Assembly (NCBI RefSeq): GCF_007833355.1
Contig: NZ_CP020914.1
Coordinates: 2,776,047-2,840,046 of the forward strand
Source: Denitratisoma sp. DHT3
GTDB taxonomy: Bacteria; Pseudomonadota; Gammaproteobacteria; Burkholderiales; Rhodocyclaceae
Direction: 5' to 3'
Length of the DNA stretch: 64,000 nt
Under the pieces are notes generated by a model that was not told the origin of the DNA, made no database searches, and saw only the letters and a list, made by a program, of their open reading frames with translations. Below are positions 48,045-56,517 of this stretch, piece after piece; the first letter of the stretch is position 1; every line of letters starts with the position of its first letter. Both the position numbers and the translations under genes were made by a program.

Positions 48045-49616
48045 TCAGTCCGGCCGGTAGGCGTAGGGATGCCAGTCGGCGGCCACGGTCGGCGGTGTCG
48101 GCCAGTTGCCGTGCGGCGGCGGCGAGACCGTGCTCCATTCGAGGGACGGCGAGCCCCAGGGATTGTCGGGGGCCTTCTTGCCGCGGGCGGCGCCGATGAT
48201 CCAGTTCAGCACCGCGATCATGAAGCCCAGCCCGAGGATCGCGGCACCGAGGGTCATGAACTGGTGGGCCTGCTCGAACTGCGGGAAGTGCGCGTAATCG
48301 TAGTAGCGCCGCGGCATGCCCTTGACGCCGATGTCCATCATGGTCCAGAACACCATGTTGGTGCCGATGAAGGTGACCCAGAAACCCAGCTTGCCCCAGA
48401 ATTCGTTGTACATGCGCCCGGTGATCTTGGGAAACCAGTAATAGACGCCGCCGAAGATGGAAAAGGTGCCGGCCACCGCCATCACGTAATGGAAATGGCC
48501 GACCACGTAGTAGGTGTCGGACAGGTGCAAGGTCAGCGCGGTGACCGCCAGCGGAATGCCGGTGAGGCCGCCGATCAGGAACAGGAACACCACGCCCAGT
48601 GCGTACATCATCGGCGTCTCGAAGCTGATCGCGCCCTTGTAGAGCGTGCCGATCAGGCCGATCACCAGCAGCCCCACCGGCACCGAGATCATCAGCGTGG
48701 TCAGCATCTGGCCGATGCGGATCCAGTCGACCATGCCGGAGACGTAGAGGTGGTGCACCCACACTTCGCCCGAAAGCAGCACCACGCCGCCGATGCCGCC
48801 ATAGACCACCATTTTGTAGTTGAACACGTGGTTGCGGGCGAAGGTGGCGACGATCTCGTAGACGATGCCGATGAAGGGCAGGAAGATCACATACACCGCC
48901 GGATGGGAATAGAACCAGAACAGGTTCTGGTAGGTCAGCACGTCGCCGCCGCGGGCGGGGTCGAAGAAGTGGGTGCCCAGGTATTTGTCGAAGCTGATCA
49001 GGGTGACGGCGGTGCCCAGTACCGGGACGAAGATCAATTGCAGCACGAAGGCGCCCAGGGTGCACCAGACGAAGATGTTGAGCTTGCCCCAGGTGAGCCC
49101 CGGCGCCCGCATGTAGGCCACCGTGGTGAGGAAATTGACGCCGCCGGCGATCGAGGCGAAGCCCAGCACCAGCACGGTGAAGGTGTAGAGCGCCGTGTTG
49201 CCGGTGGTGATGGTGGAATAGGGCGGATAGGCGGTCCACATGATGTCGGGCGGATCGGGCAGGAAGAAGGTCAGCAACGCCAGCACGATGCCGACATAGA
49301 ACAGCCACACCGACAGGGCGTTGACGCGGGGGAAGGCCACGTCCTTGGCGCCGATCATCAGGGGAATGCAGTAGTTGGCGAAGAAGCCGGTCAGGGCCGG
49401 AATCTGGAAGCCCAGGATCATGATGGCGCCGTGGGCGTAGAGCCAGACGTTGTACTGGGTCGGATTGGCGGTGATGGTGGGGCCGATGGTGGACAGTTCG
49501 GCCCGCATCAACAGCGCCATGATGCCGGCCACGGCGAACGCCGCCAGGGAGCCGATCAGGTAGAGCACGCCCACCCGCTTGTGGTCGGTGGTGAAGATCC
49601 ATTCCTTGAGATTCAT
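48045..49616 (-). CDS. ctaD: Cytochrome c oxidase subunit I, A2-type
   Basis: A 523-residue haem-copper oxidase catalytic subunit with twelve membrane helices. Haem ligands lie in YAHGAIMILGFQIPAL and GHFHYVMAVAG, CuB ligands in SHPAVYV and VHHLYVSG. The helix VI motif is YSHPAVYV instead of the mitochondrial-type GHPEVY, so the D-channel glutamate is absent and Tyr-Ser precede the His, which marks an A2-type enzyme. It reduces O2 to water with proton pumping. It is last in the minus-strand operon ctaE-sco-ctaC-ctaD. Confidence 0.95.
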   Translation of the reverse strand: MNLKEWIFTTDHKRVGVLYLIGSLAAFAVAGIMALLMRAELSTIGPTITANPTQYNVWLYAHGAIMILGFQIPALTGFFANYCIPLMIGAKDVAFPRVNALSVWLFYVGIVLALLTFFLPDPPDIMWTAYPPYSTITTGNTALYTFTVLVLGFASIAGGVNFLTTVAYMRAPGLTWGKLNIFVWCTLGAFVLQLIFVPVLGTAVTLISFDKYLGTHFFDPARGGDVLTYQNLFWFYSHPAVYVIFLPFIGIVYEIVATFARNHVFNYKMVVYGGIGGVVLLSGEVWVHHLYVSGMVDWIRIGQMLTTLMISVPVGLLVIGLIGTLYKGAISFETPMMYALGVVFLFLIGGLTGIPLAVTALTLHLSDTYYVVGHFHYVMAVAGTFSIFGGVYYWFPKITGRMYNEFWGKLGFWVTFIGTNMVFWTMMDIGVKGMPRRYYDYAHFPQFEQAHQFMTLGAAILGLGFMIAVLNWIIGAARGKKAPDNPWGSPSLEWSTVSPPPHGNWPTPPTVAADWHPYAYRPD

Positions 49617-49644
49617 CGCTGCCTCCCTCTTGTCCCCTTTGTCC

Positions 49645-50418
49645 TCAACCGGCCTTGCCGTCGGCGGCCGCTGCCTTGGCGTGATCCTGGCTGGCGCTCT
49701 CCTGCTGGTACCAGGCCTGGAACTCCGCCGGCGGCATCACGATCACCCGGCCCACCATGTAGGAATGCATCACGCCGCAATATTCGGCGCAGGTCACCAG
49801 ATGCCGGCCCGGCGCCTTGGGATAGAACCACAGGTAGGTGACGCGGCCGGGCATCGAATCCTCCTTCACCCGGAAGTCCGGAATGAAGTGGCTGTGCAGG
49901 GTGTCCCGGCTGTGCATCCGCAGCATCACCGGCTTGCCGGCCGGCACCCGCAGGTCGTTCTGCGCCTTGACGCCGTTCGGATAGGTGTAGTCCCAGCTGT
50001 ACATGCCCGATTCCATCTCCACCTCCAGGCGGTCGGCGGGCACCTGGCGGTAGGCGTTCCACAACTGCCAGCCGTTGGCCGCGATGAACAGGTCGTCGGA
50101 AAGGAAGATGAAGGTCGGCAGCACCACCCAGGCCACCGCCGCGCCCGGCGACAGGCGCGGGGCATGGCCGACCTCGTTGCCGGGCCGGCGCCGGTAGCGC
50201 CAGATGAACCAGGCGGTGAGCAGGGCGAAGGCGATGCCGATCGCCGAGATGTCGATGATCACTTCGCGCCAGAGGAAGTCCCAGCCGCCGGCGGGATCGT
50301 GGATGGGCGCGCCGCCCGTTGCGTTACCGGCCGTGGCCGGATCGCCATAGCCGGCCCAGGCGATGCCGGAGAGCAGCCCCGTCGATCCGGCCACCAGACG
50401 TTTGAGAATGCTATTCAT
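49645..50418 (-). CDS. ctaC: Cytochrome c oxidase subunit II
   Basis: A 257-residue subunit with an N-terminal signal-like segment (MNSILKRLVAGSTGLLSGIA), two membrane helices (about 55-75 and 95-115) and a periplasmic cupredoxin domain. CuA ligands are complete in SRDTLHSHFIPDF and TCAEYCGVMHSYMVG (Cys, Glu, Cys, His, Met). There is no fused cytochrome c domain, so it needs a separate donor, possibly the dihaem protein at 52132. The C-terminus is Ala/Lys-rich. It overlaps the sco gene end by eight bases. Confidence 0.95.
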   Translation of the reverse strand: MNSILKRLVAGSTGLLSGIAWAGYGDPATAGNATGGAPIHDPAGGWDFLWREVIIDISAIGIAFALLTAWFIWRYRRRPGNEVGHAPRLSPGAAVAWVVLPTFIFLSDDLFIAANGWQLWNAYRQVPADRLEVEMESGMYSWDYTYPNGVKAQNDLRVPAGKPVMLRMHSRDTLHSHFIPDFRVKEDSMPGRVTYLWFYPKAPGRHLVTCAEYCGVMHSYMVGRVIVMPPAEFQAWYQQESASQDHAKAAAADGKAG

Positions 50419-51244
50419 GGCGAGCCTCCATGATTTTGCGGCGATGAATCCAGAATCCCAGCCCGGTCAGCAGCAGCCCCAGCAGCAGGGAGCCGACGCC
50501 GGCGAGGAGCGCGTAATTCAGCTGGTAGCGCCCTTCGGCCGCGTTGTAGCTGAAGCAGGCGCCGGTGAGCTGGTCGAACACCGCCAGCGAGTTGGCGATG
50601 CGTTCCCAGTCGGCGTCGATCAGGGCCAGTTCGATGGTGGCGGGGTCCATCCGCGTGCCGTAGATGTAGCGCGCGATGCGCCCCTGGGGGGTGACGAATA
50701 TCAGCACGTTGGGATGGAGGAAGGCGCCCGCCGCGTCCGACCAGAAGAAGCGGAAACCGACGTCGGTCGCCAGCTCCGCCGCATCCTGGCCGCCCTCGGC
50801 CTTGATCACCGCATGGCGCCAGCCTTCCGCCGGCAGTCCGGCCAGGGCGGCGTTCCGGGCCAGGAAGGCGCCGGCCTGCCGCGCCGAATCGCGCCGGTCG
50901 AAGGACACGGTCAGCACCCGGTAGTCGGCGCCGAGGCGGAAGCGCGTGACCTTCGCCAGAACCAGCGCCAGTTCCACGCCCATGGTCGGGCAGGAGGCGT
51001 CGCAGCCGTAGTAGGAGAGCAGCAGGATCAGCGGCTTGCCGCGCGTGTCCGCCAGGTGGAAGGTCCGGCCCGCGGCGTCTTCCAGTGCGAGGCCGCCCGG
51101 CAGCCGGCGCCCCAGATGGCGGGCCTCGTCGATCCGCATGACCGACGCGTCCGGTGTGCTGTCGCGGAGGGGCGATGCGCTCACGAGATGCGCCCAGCCC
51201 GTGGCGATCACCAGTAATAGACTTGCGAGACGACGAAGAGCCAC
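50411..51244 (-). CDS. sco: SCO1/SenC copper chaperone
   Basis: About 277 residues from GTG at 51242-51244, which lies inside the end of ctaE; a later start is possible. The thioredoxin-like domain carries the copper-binding C-x3-C in LSYYGCDASCPTMG and the distal His in FLHPNVLIFVTPQGR. It has an N-terminal signal-like stretch (LASLLLVIATGWAHLVSA) and, unusually, a C-terminal membrane anchor (LLAGVGSLLLGLLLTGLGFW). It delivers copper to CuA of subunit II, whose gene is next. Confidence 0.9.
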   Translation of the reverse strand: MALRRLASLLLVIATGWAHLVSASPLRDSTPDASVMRIDEARHLGRRLPGGLALEDAAGRTFHLADTRGKPLILLLSYYGCDASCPTMGVELALVLAKVTRFRLGADYRVLTVSFDRRDSARQAGAFLARNAALAGLPAEGWRHAVIKAEGGQDAAELATDVGFRFFWSDAAGAFLHPNVLIFVTPQGRIARYIYGTRMDPATIELALIDADWERIANSLAVFDQLTGACFSYNAAEGRYQLNYALLAGVGSLLLGLLLTGLGFWIHRRKIMEARHE

Positions 51245-51963
51245 ACGATGTCCACGAAGTGCCAGTACAGGCCCGCGGTGCGCCAGAAGCCGCGATTCAG
51301 CCGCCCCCGCAGCGCGGGGACGACGCCGGCCAGGAAGATCGACAGACCGACGATCACGTGGGCGCCGTGAAAGCCGGTGATGGTGAAGAACACCGTGCCA
51401 TAGACGTTGGTGTCGATGCGGAAACCCTCGTTCATCAGGTGTTGCCATTCGCTGGCCGACATGCCGATGAACGCCGCGCCCAGGGCGATGGTCAGCGCCA
51501 GCCAGGCGAGGAAGCCGCCGCGCTTGTCCTGGTGCAGCAGATGCTCCGCATGGTGCATGGTGAGGGAGGAGGACACCAGCGCCAGAGTCATCACCAGCGG
51601 CATGACGCGGGGCAGCGGCACGGTGCCCTCGGGCGGCCAGATGGGCGCGGTCAGGCGCATGAACCAGTAGCCGACGAAAAAGGCGACGAAGATCATCGCC
51701 TCGGCCAGGATGAACCAGCCCATCGCGCCGTAGGAGAGGCCGGCGCCCGCCTGGCCCATCGCCTCGTCGCTCCAGCCGGCGATGCCGGCGACGATCAGCG
51801 GCACGCCGATGCCCAGGGCGATCACCGCGGCGAAGCCGTTGTGATAGACGAAGTGCAGGGAGAAGGCGAGCGCCAGGGCGAGGACGCCGCAACTGATGGT
51901 GAAGGGCCAGACACTGGTGTCCCAGTGGGCGTGGTCGTGAGCGGCTTCATGATGCTGAGTCAT
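51208..51963 (-). CDS. ctaE: Cytochrome c oxidase subunit III
   Basis: A 251-residue membrane protein from ATG at 51961-51963, with GAGGGGAAGG before it. Seven helices are expected; FILAEAMIFVAFFVGYWF, TGFHGAHVIVGLSIF and GLYWHFVDIVWLFVVSQVYY are signature stretches. It starts the operon ctaE-sco-ctaC-ctaD. It is divergent from the cytochrome c gene with a 168-base gap that must hold both promoters. Confidence 0.95.
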   Translation of the reverse strand: MTQHHEAAHDHAHWDTSVWPFTISCGVLALALAFSLHFVYHNGFAAVIALGIGVPLIVAGIAGWSDEAMGQAGAGLSYGAMGWFILAEAMIFVAFFVGYWFMRLTAPIWPPEGTVPLPRVMPLVMTLALVSSSLTMHHAEHLLHQDKRGGFLAWLALTIALGAAFIGMSASEWQHLMNEGFRIDTNVYGTVFFTITGFHGAHVIVGLSIFLAGVVPALRGRLNRGFWRTAGLYWHFVDIVWLFVVSQVYYW

Positions 51964-52131
51964 GCCTTCCCCTCTTTCCCGGTCCGGGCGCAACTGGCGA
52001 GCGCCCGTTGTTTGTGCTTCAGTGATGGAACATGATGCCGCAACCGCTTCCAGCCAGCTTAATCGCTTCTGCGGTATTTGCTAGGGCAAGGGGAAGCGGA
52101 TGCTCGCCAATTCGTCGGGGGAGGAACAACC

Positions 52132-52785
52132 ATGGCACGAATCCTGAGCTTTGCCGCGCTGTCCGCATTTTCCGTTCTCGCGCTGTCCGCGCCGGCCCTG
52201 GCCGCCGGCAATCCGGAGGCCGGCCAGAAGAAGGCGGCGGTCTGCATGGGCTGTCACGGTCCCGACGGCAACAGCATGGTGGAGACCTGGCCCAAGCTGG
52301 CCGACCAGTTGCCCGAGTACCTCACCGCTCAATTGCAGGCCTTCAAGGCCGGCCGCCGCGACAACGAGCAGATGAGCCCGCAGGCCCGGCTGGTCGCGGA
52401 TGCCGACATTCCCGACCTGGCCGCCTATTTTTCCAGCCAGCGGATGAAGCCGGCGGTCGCCGCGAAACCCGAATTGCTGGCCCAGGGCGAGCGGATCTTC
52501 ACCCAGGGCAAGGGCCGGCCCGCCGTGGTCGCCGCCTGCATGGGCTGCCATGGCCAGAGCGGCGCGGGCAACCGCACCTGGAGCGACACCATGGCCCGTC
52601 CCCCGGTGGTCCTGGCGCCGGCGATCGGCGGCCAGCACGCCGCCTATCTGGTGGCCCAGCTCAAGGCCTACAAGGAAGGCAAGCGCACCACCGACGCGGC
52701 CCATGTGATGCGGGACGTCGCCGCGCGCCTGAATGAAAACGAGATGCTGGCGGTGGCCGAGTACGTTGCGACGCTGAAGCGCTGA
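52132..52785 (+). CDS. Dihaem cytochrome c, c4-type
   Basis: A 217-residue periplasmic protein from ATG at 52132, with GGGGGAGGAACAACC before it. The signal peptide ends near SAPALAAGN. Two haem sites, both CMGCHG, start similar halves (CMGCHGPDGNSMVETWPKLA and CMGCHGQSGAGNRTW), and Met ligands lie in NEQMSPQARLVADADI and DAAHVMRDVAARL. c4-type cytochromes donate electrons to terminal oxidases, which fits the divergent cta operon. Confidence 0.93.
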   Translation: MARILSFAALSAFSVLALSAPALAAGNPEAGQKKAAVCMGCHGPDGNSMVETWPKLADQLPEYLTAQLQAFKAGRRDNEQMSPQARLVADADIPDLAAYFSSQRMKPAVAAKPELLAQGERIFTQGKGRPAVVAACMGCHGQSGAGNRTWSDTMARPPVVLAPAIGGQHAAYLVAQLKAYKEGKRTTDAAHVMRDVAARLNENEMLAVAEYVATLKR

Positions 52786-52853
52786 GTGGGGCTCGCCCCC
52801 CGCCGGGTGGGGCGCGGAGCGGGGCCGGGGTGAGGGGGGGCTACGGGAGGGCG

Positions 52854-54197
52854 CTATGCCGCCAACGCGGCGAGCAGTTTGTCGTGGATGCCGCCGAAGC
52901 CGCCGTTGCTCATCACCAGGACCCGGTCGCCGGCGCGGGCGGTGGCGGCAATGGCGGCGACCATGGCTTCCAGGTCGTCGTGGGTGGTGGCGCGTTCGCC
53001 CAGCGGCGCCAGTGCGGCGGCGGCGTCCCAGCCCAGGTTGTGGGAATAGCAGAAGACCTGGTCGGCCCGCGCCAGGCTGGCGGGCAGTTGGGCCTTCATG
53101 GTGCCCAGCTTCATGGTGTTGGAGCGTGGCTCCAGCACGGCGAGGATGCGGCCGTCGCCCACCTGGTCGCGCAGGCCGGCCAGGGTGACGGCGATCGCGG
53201 TGGGGTGATGGGCGAAGTCGTCGTACACCGTCACGCCGCGCACCGTGCCGCGCATTTCCAGGCGGCGCTTGATGCCCTGGAAGCGGCTCAATGCCTCCAG
53301 GCCGTGGGCCAGCGGGACGCCGGCATGGCGCGCGGCGAGCAGCGCGGCGACGGCGTTGGCCTGGTTGTGGGCGCCGGCCAGCGTCAGGTGGGCGCGCCCT
53401 TGCGCCGCGCCCTGGTGCAGGAGTTCGAAGGCGTCGCCGCCCAGGGCTTGCGCCTGCCAGTCGCCGGCGTGGTTGAAATATTCGACCGGCGTCCAGCAGC
53501 CCCGCGCCAGCACCCGTTGCAGGCTGTCCTCGGCGCCGTTGGCGACGATCAGGCCCTGGCGCGGCAGGGTGCGCACCAGATGGTGGAACTGGGTCTCGAT
53601 CGCCGCCAGGTCGGGGAAGATGTCGGCGTGATCGAATTCCAGGTTGTTGAGGATCGCCGTGCGCGGCTTGTAGTGGACGAACTTGGAGCGCTTGTCGCAG
53701 AAGGCGGTGTCGTATTCGTCGGCTTCGATGACGAAGAACGGCGAGTCGGTCAGCCGCGCCGAGAGGCCGAAATTCTGCGGCACGCCACCCACCAGGAAGC
53801 CGGGGCTGAGGCCGGCATCCTCCAGGATCCAGGCCAGCAGCGAGGTGGTGGTGGTCTTGCCGTGGGTGCCGGCCACGGCCAGCACCCATTTGTCGCGCAG
53901 GATGTGTTCGGCCAGCCATTGCGGGCCGGAGACGTAGGGCAGGTTGCGGTCGAGGATTTCCTCGAGCAGCGGATTGCCGCGCGAGATGGCGTTGCCGACC
54001 ACGAACAGGTCCGGCGCCAGCGCCGACTGGTCGGCCGCGTAGCCCTCGACCAGGGCGATGCCCTGTTCTTCGAGCTGGGTGCTCATCGGCGGGTAGACGT
54101 TGGCGTCGCAACCGGTGACCCGGTGGCCCGCGGCCCGCGCCAGGAGGGCAATGCCGCCCATGAAAGTACCGCAGATGCCCAGGATGTGGATATGCAT
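52854..54197 (-). CDS. mpl: UDP-N-acetylmuramate:L-alanyl-gamma-D-glutamyl-meso-diaminopimelate ligase
   Basis: A 447-residue Mur ligase from ATG at 54195-54197 (MHIHILGICGTFMGGIALLA). The central ATP loop GTHGKTTTTSLLAWIL, the EADEYDTAFCDKRSKFVHY stretch and NQANAVAALLAARHAG with YDDFAHHPTAI are all as in Mpl, which reattaches recycled tripeptide to UDP-MurNAc. It is divergent from the conserved-hypothetical/tlpA pair. Confidence 0.95.
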   Translation of the reverse strand: MHIHILGICGTFMGGIALLARAAGHRVTGCDANVYPPMSTQLEEQGIALVEGYAADQSALAPDLFVVGNAISRGNPLLEEILDRNLPYVSGPQWLAEHILRDKWVLAVAGTHGKTTTTSLLAWILEDAGLSPGFLVGGVPQNFGLSARLTDSPFFVIEADEYDTAFCDKRSKFVHYKPRTAILNNLEFDHADIFPDLAAIETQFHHLVRTLPRQGLIVANGAEDSLQRVLARGCWTPVEYFNHAGDWQAQALGGDAFELLHQGAAQGRAHLTLAGAHNQANAVAALLAARHAGVPLAHGLEALSRFQGIKRRLEMRGTVRGVTVYDDFAHHPTAIAVTLAGLRDQVGDGRILAVLEPRSNTMKLGTMKAQLPASLARADQVFCYSHNLGWDAAAALAPLGERATTHDDLEAMVAAIAATARAGDRVLVMSNGGFGGIHDKLLAALAA

Positions 54198-54246
54198 GGC
54201 GACCAAGCGTGCAATAATCGGCGCGCATTTTAACTGATCCGCCGCC

Positions 54247-54837
54247 ATGCCCCGCCGCAAACCCGTCCCTCAGCCCAGTGCCCAGGCCCGCCGCTCCATC
54301 GCCAGTCTGGCGGCGCGGCTGATGGCCGAGGACGGCATCGCCGACTACGGCCAGGCCAAGCGCAAGGCCGTCCGCTCCCTGGGGCTGGGCGAGGGCGCGG
54401 CACTGCCGGGCAACGACGAGGTGGAGGCCGAATTGCGCGCCTACCAGTCGCTCTACCAGGAAGACGAGATGCGCGAGCGCCTGCAGTCGATGCGCGCGGC
54501 GGCGCTGACCGCGATGGACGTGCTGGTGCCGTTCCGTCCCTGCCTGACCGGCGCGGTGCTGGACGGCACGGCCGGCCGCTATGCCGGGATCGAACTGGAC
54601 CTGTTCGCCGACAGCGCCAAGGACGTGGAGATTTTCCTGCTCTCGCGCAACCTCGATTACGAGCCGGAGGAGCCCCGCCGCCACGGCCCGGACAGTCCGG
54701 AGACCCTGCTGCGGCTGGACTGGCAAGGGTTGCCCCTGGTGCTGGCGGTGTATCCGCTGGTGGCGGAGCGCGTCAGTCCGCGCAGCCGCCGGGCGCGCGC
54801 CGGCGCGGTCGCCGCCCTGCTGGAAGGCGACGCGTGA
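54247..54837 (+). CDS. Conserved hypothetical protein
   Basis: A 196-residue soluble protein. It begins with a basic tail (MPRRKPVPQPSAQARRS), then SLAARLMAEDGIADYGQAKR and GLGEGAALPGNDEVEAELRA. The second half (FRPCLTGAVLDGTAGRYAGI, LDLFADSAKDVEIFLL) looks like a nucleotidyltransferase-fold remnant, but I do not see a full catalytic set. It overlaps tlpA by four bases and occupies the position of a conserved gene in the mpl-tlpA-aroQ neighbourhood of betaproteobacteria. Confidence 0.85.
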   Translation: MPRRKPVPQPSAQARRSIASLAARLMAEDGIADYGQAKRKAVRSLGLGEGAALPGNDEVEAELRAYQSLYQEDEMRERLQSMRAAALTAMDVLVPFRPCLTGAVLDGTAGRYAGIELDLFADSAKDVEIFLLSRNLDYEPEEPRRHGPDSPETLLRLDWQGLPLVLAVYPLVAERVSPRSRRARAGAVAALLEGDA

Positions 54838-55394
54838 TGCGCAAGTCCGCACTCTGGGCCGGCCTCGTTCTGGTCACCCTGGCGTCCACCTGGGGGGGCT
54901 ACTACTTCAGTCAGCGCCTCGCACCGGCGCCGGCGATCCCCAGCGGCCCGGTCTCCCGCGACGCGTTGCCGCGCCTGATGGCGGCGCCCCTGACGGATCT
55001 GGCGGGGCAGCACCGCACCCTGGCCGAATGGCGCGGCAAGGTTCTGGTGATCAATCTCTGGGCCACCTGGTGCACGCCCTGCAAGGAGGAAATGCCGGCT
55101 TTCTCCAAGATTCAGCAGCAAACGGCCGGCAATGGCGTGCAATTCGTTGGCATCGCCATCGATACCGCGGAGGCGGTGAAGGCTTTCTCGGCACAGTATC
55201 CGGTCGCCTATCCGCTGCTGCTGGGCGACAGCGAGCTGAGCGCCCTGAGCAAGGAGCTGGGCAACAGCATCCAGGGGCTGCCCTTCACCCTGATTCTCGA
55301 TCGCACCGGCCAGCCGGTGGCGAACCGGCTGGGCCGCTGGCCGGAGGACGATCTGCTCAAGCGGCTCCAGCCGCTCCTGGCGGCCGGCGTTTGA
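54834..55394 (+). CDS. tlpA: TlpA/ResA-family thiol-disulfide oxidoreductase
   Basis: A 186-residue membrane-anchored thioredoxin-like protein: an N-terminal anchor (SALWAGLVLVTLASTWGGYY), then a redox site WATWCTPCKEEMP and LPFTLILDRTGQPV with the cis-Pro. It reduces periplasmic disulfides, for example apocytochrome or CuA thiols. It overlaps the preceding gene by four bases. A 98-base gap follows before aroQ. Confidence 0.92.
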   Translation: MMRKSALWAGLVLVTLASTWGGYYFSQRLAPAPAIPSGPVSRDALPRLMAAPLTDLAGQHRTLAEWRGKVLVINLWATWCTPCKEEMPAFSKIQQQTAGNGVQFVGIAIDTAEAVKAFSAQYPVAYPLLLGDSELSALSKELGNSIQGLPFTLILDRTGQPVANRLGRWPEDDLLKRLQPLLAAGV

Positions 55395-55492
55395 TTTTCC
55401 CGCTCCCGGCCCGAAACGCCGGGCGCCGAATTGCATCCGCATAATTTCATGAAACTGGACAAAGTGTCGCGATTTGCGGCAAACTAGCAGCC

Positions 55493-55990
55493 ATGCCGAA
55501 GCCAACTCGCAGCCAAAAAAGCAAAGCCGCCACCAAGGGCGGCACGCTTCCCGTGCGCATATTGGTCCTTCATGGACCCAATCTGAACCTCCTGGGCAGC
55601 CGGGAGCCCGTCGTGTATGGCCGTACCGGCCTTGCGGATATTCATCGAGCGATGGAAGCGCGCGCCCAGGCCGTCGGAGTGCAGATCGAGAGCTTTCAGA
55701 GCAACCATGAAGGCGAGCTCATCGATCGGGTGCAGAGCGCCCGGAGCGAAGGCATCGAATTCATCATCATCAACCCGGCCGGCTACACCCACACCAGCGT
55801 CGCCCTGCGCGACGCCCTGGCGGCGGTGGCGATCCCGTTCATCGAAGTGCATTTGTCGAACATCCACGCACGGGAAGCGTTCCGCCATCATTCCTATTTC
55901 TCCGACCTGGCCGTCGGCGTGATTTGCGGGCTGGGCGCCCAGGGCTATGAATTGGCCCTGGACGCGGCGCTGGCCCGGCTCGATCATTGA
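55493..55990 (+). CDS. aroQ: Type II 3-dehydroquinate dehydratase
   Basis: A 165-residue enzyme of the shikimate pathway. [19 protein letters not shown] carries the catalytic Tyr, [11 protein letters not shown] and [17 protein letters not shown] the substrate site, and [16 protein letters not shown] the His. The N-terminal 20 residues ([20 protein letters not shown]) are a basic extension, so a later start is possible. An intrinsic terminator follows before accB. Confidence 0.95.
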   Translation: MPKPTRSQKSKAATKGGTLPVRILVLHGPNLNLLGSREPVVYGRTGLADIHRAMEARAQAVGVQIESFQSNHEGELIDRVQSARSEGIEFIIINPAGYTHTSVALRDALAAVAIPFIEVHLSNIHAREAFRHHSYFSDLAVGVICGLGAQGYELALDAALARLDH

Positions 55991-56004
55991 CCTGAATCCT
56001 TTCA

Positions 56005-56028
56005 AAGGGGCCGCAAGGCCCCTTTTTT
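56005..56028 (+). terminator. Intrinsic terminator between aroQ and accB
   Basis: AAGGGGCC (56005-56012), loop GCAA and GGCCCCTT (56017-56024) followed by further T. Only 21 bases separate it from the accB start, too few for a separate promoter plus leader, so it may act as an attenuator in front of accBC. Confidence 0.88.
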
Positions 56029-56049
56029 GACTTGCAGGGAGTTGTTTCC

Positions 56050-56511
56050 ATGGACCTCAGAAAACTAAAAACATTGATCGATCTCGTGCAGAATTCCGGG
56101 ATTTCCGAGCTGGAGATCAGCGAAGGCGAGGAAAAGATCCGCATCGCCAAGCACCTTGCCGTTCCCGCGCCGACCACGATGATGGTGGGGATGCCGCAGG
56201 CCGCGCCGCATCCGGCGCCGAGCCCCGCCGTTCCCGCGGCGCCCGCCGCCGAGCCGCCCGCCAGCACTCTGCCGGAGGGGACGGTGATGACCGCGCCGAT
56301 GGTCGGCACCTTCTACCGCGCCAGCAGTCCGGGCGCCAGTCCCTTCGTCGAAGTGGGCCAGGCCATCAAGGTCGGCGACACCCTGTGCATCCTGGAAGCC
56401 ATGAAGCTGATGAACGAGATCGAGTCCGAGGTCGTCGGCACCGTCAAGGCGATCCTGGTGGAGAACGGCCAGCCCGTCGAATTTGGCCAGCCCCTGTTCG
56501 TGATCGGCTGA
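56050..56511 (+). CDS. accB: Biotin carboxyl carrier protein of acetyl-CoA carboxylase
   Basis: A 153-residue BCCP from ATG at 56050. The N-terminal [20 protein letters not shown] is followed by a Pro/Ala linker and the biotinyl domain, with the biotin-accepting lysine in [13 protein letters not shown]. It carries the carboxyl group between AccC and the transferase during fatty-acid synthesis. accC follows after six bases. Confidence 0.97.
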   Translation: MDLRKLKTLIDLVQNSGISELEISEGEEKIRIAKHLAVPAPTTMMVGMPQAAPHPAPSPAVPAAPAAEPPASTLPEGTVMTAPMVGTFYRASSPGASPFVEVGQAIKVGDTLCILEAMKLMNEIESEVVGTVKAILVENGQPVEFGQPLFVIG

Positions 56512-56517
56512 CCCCAC

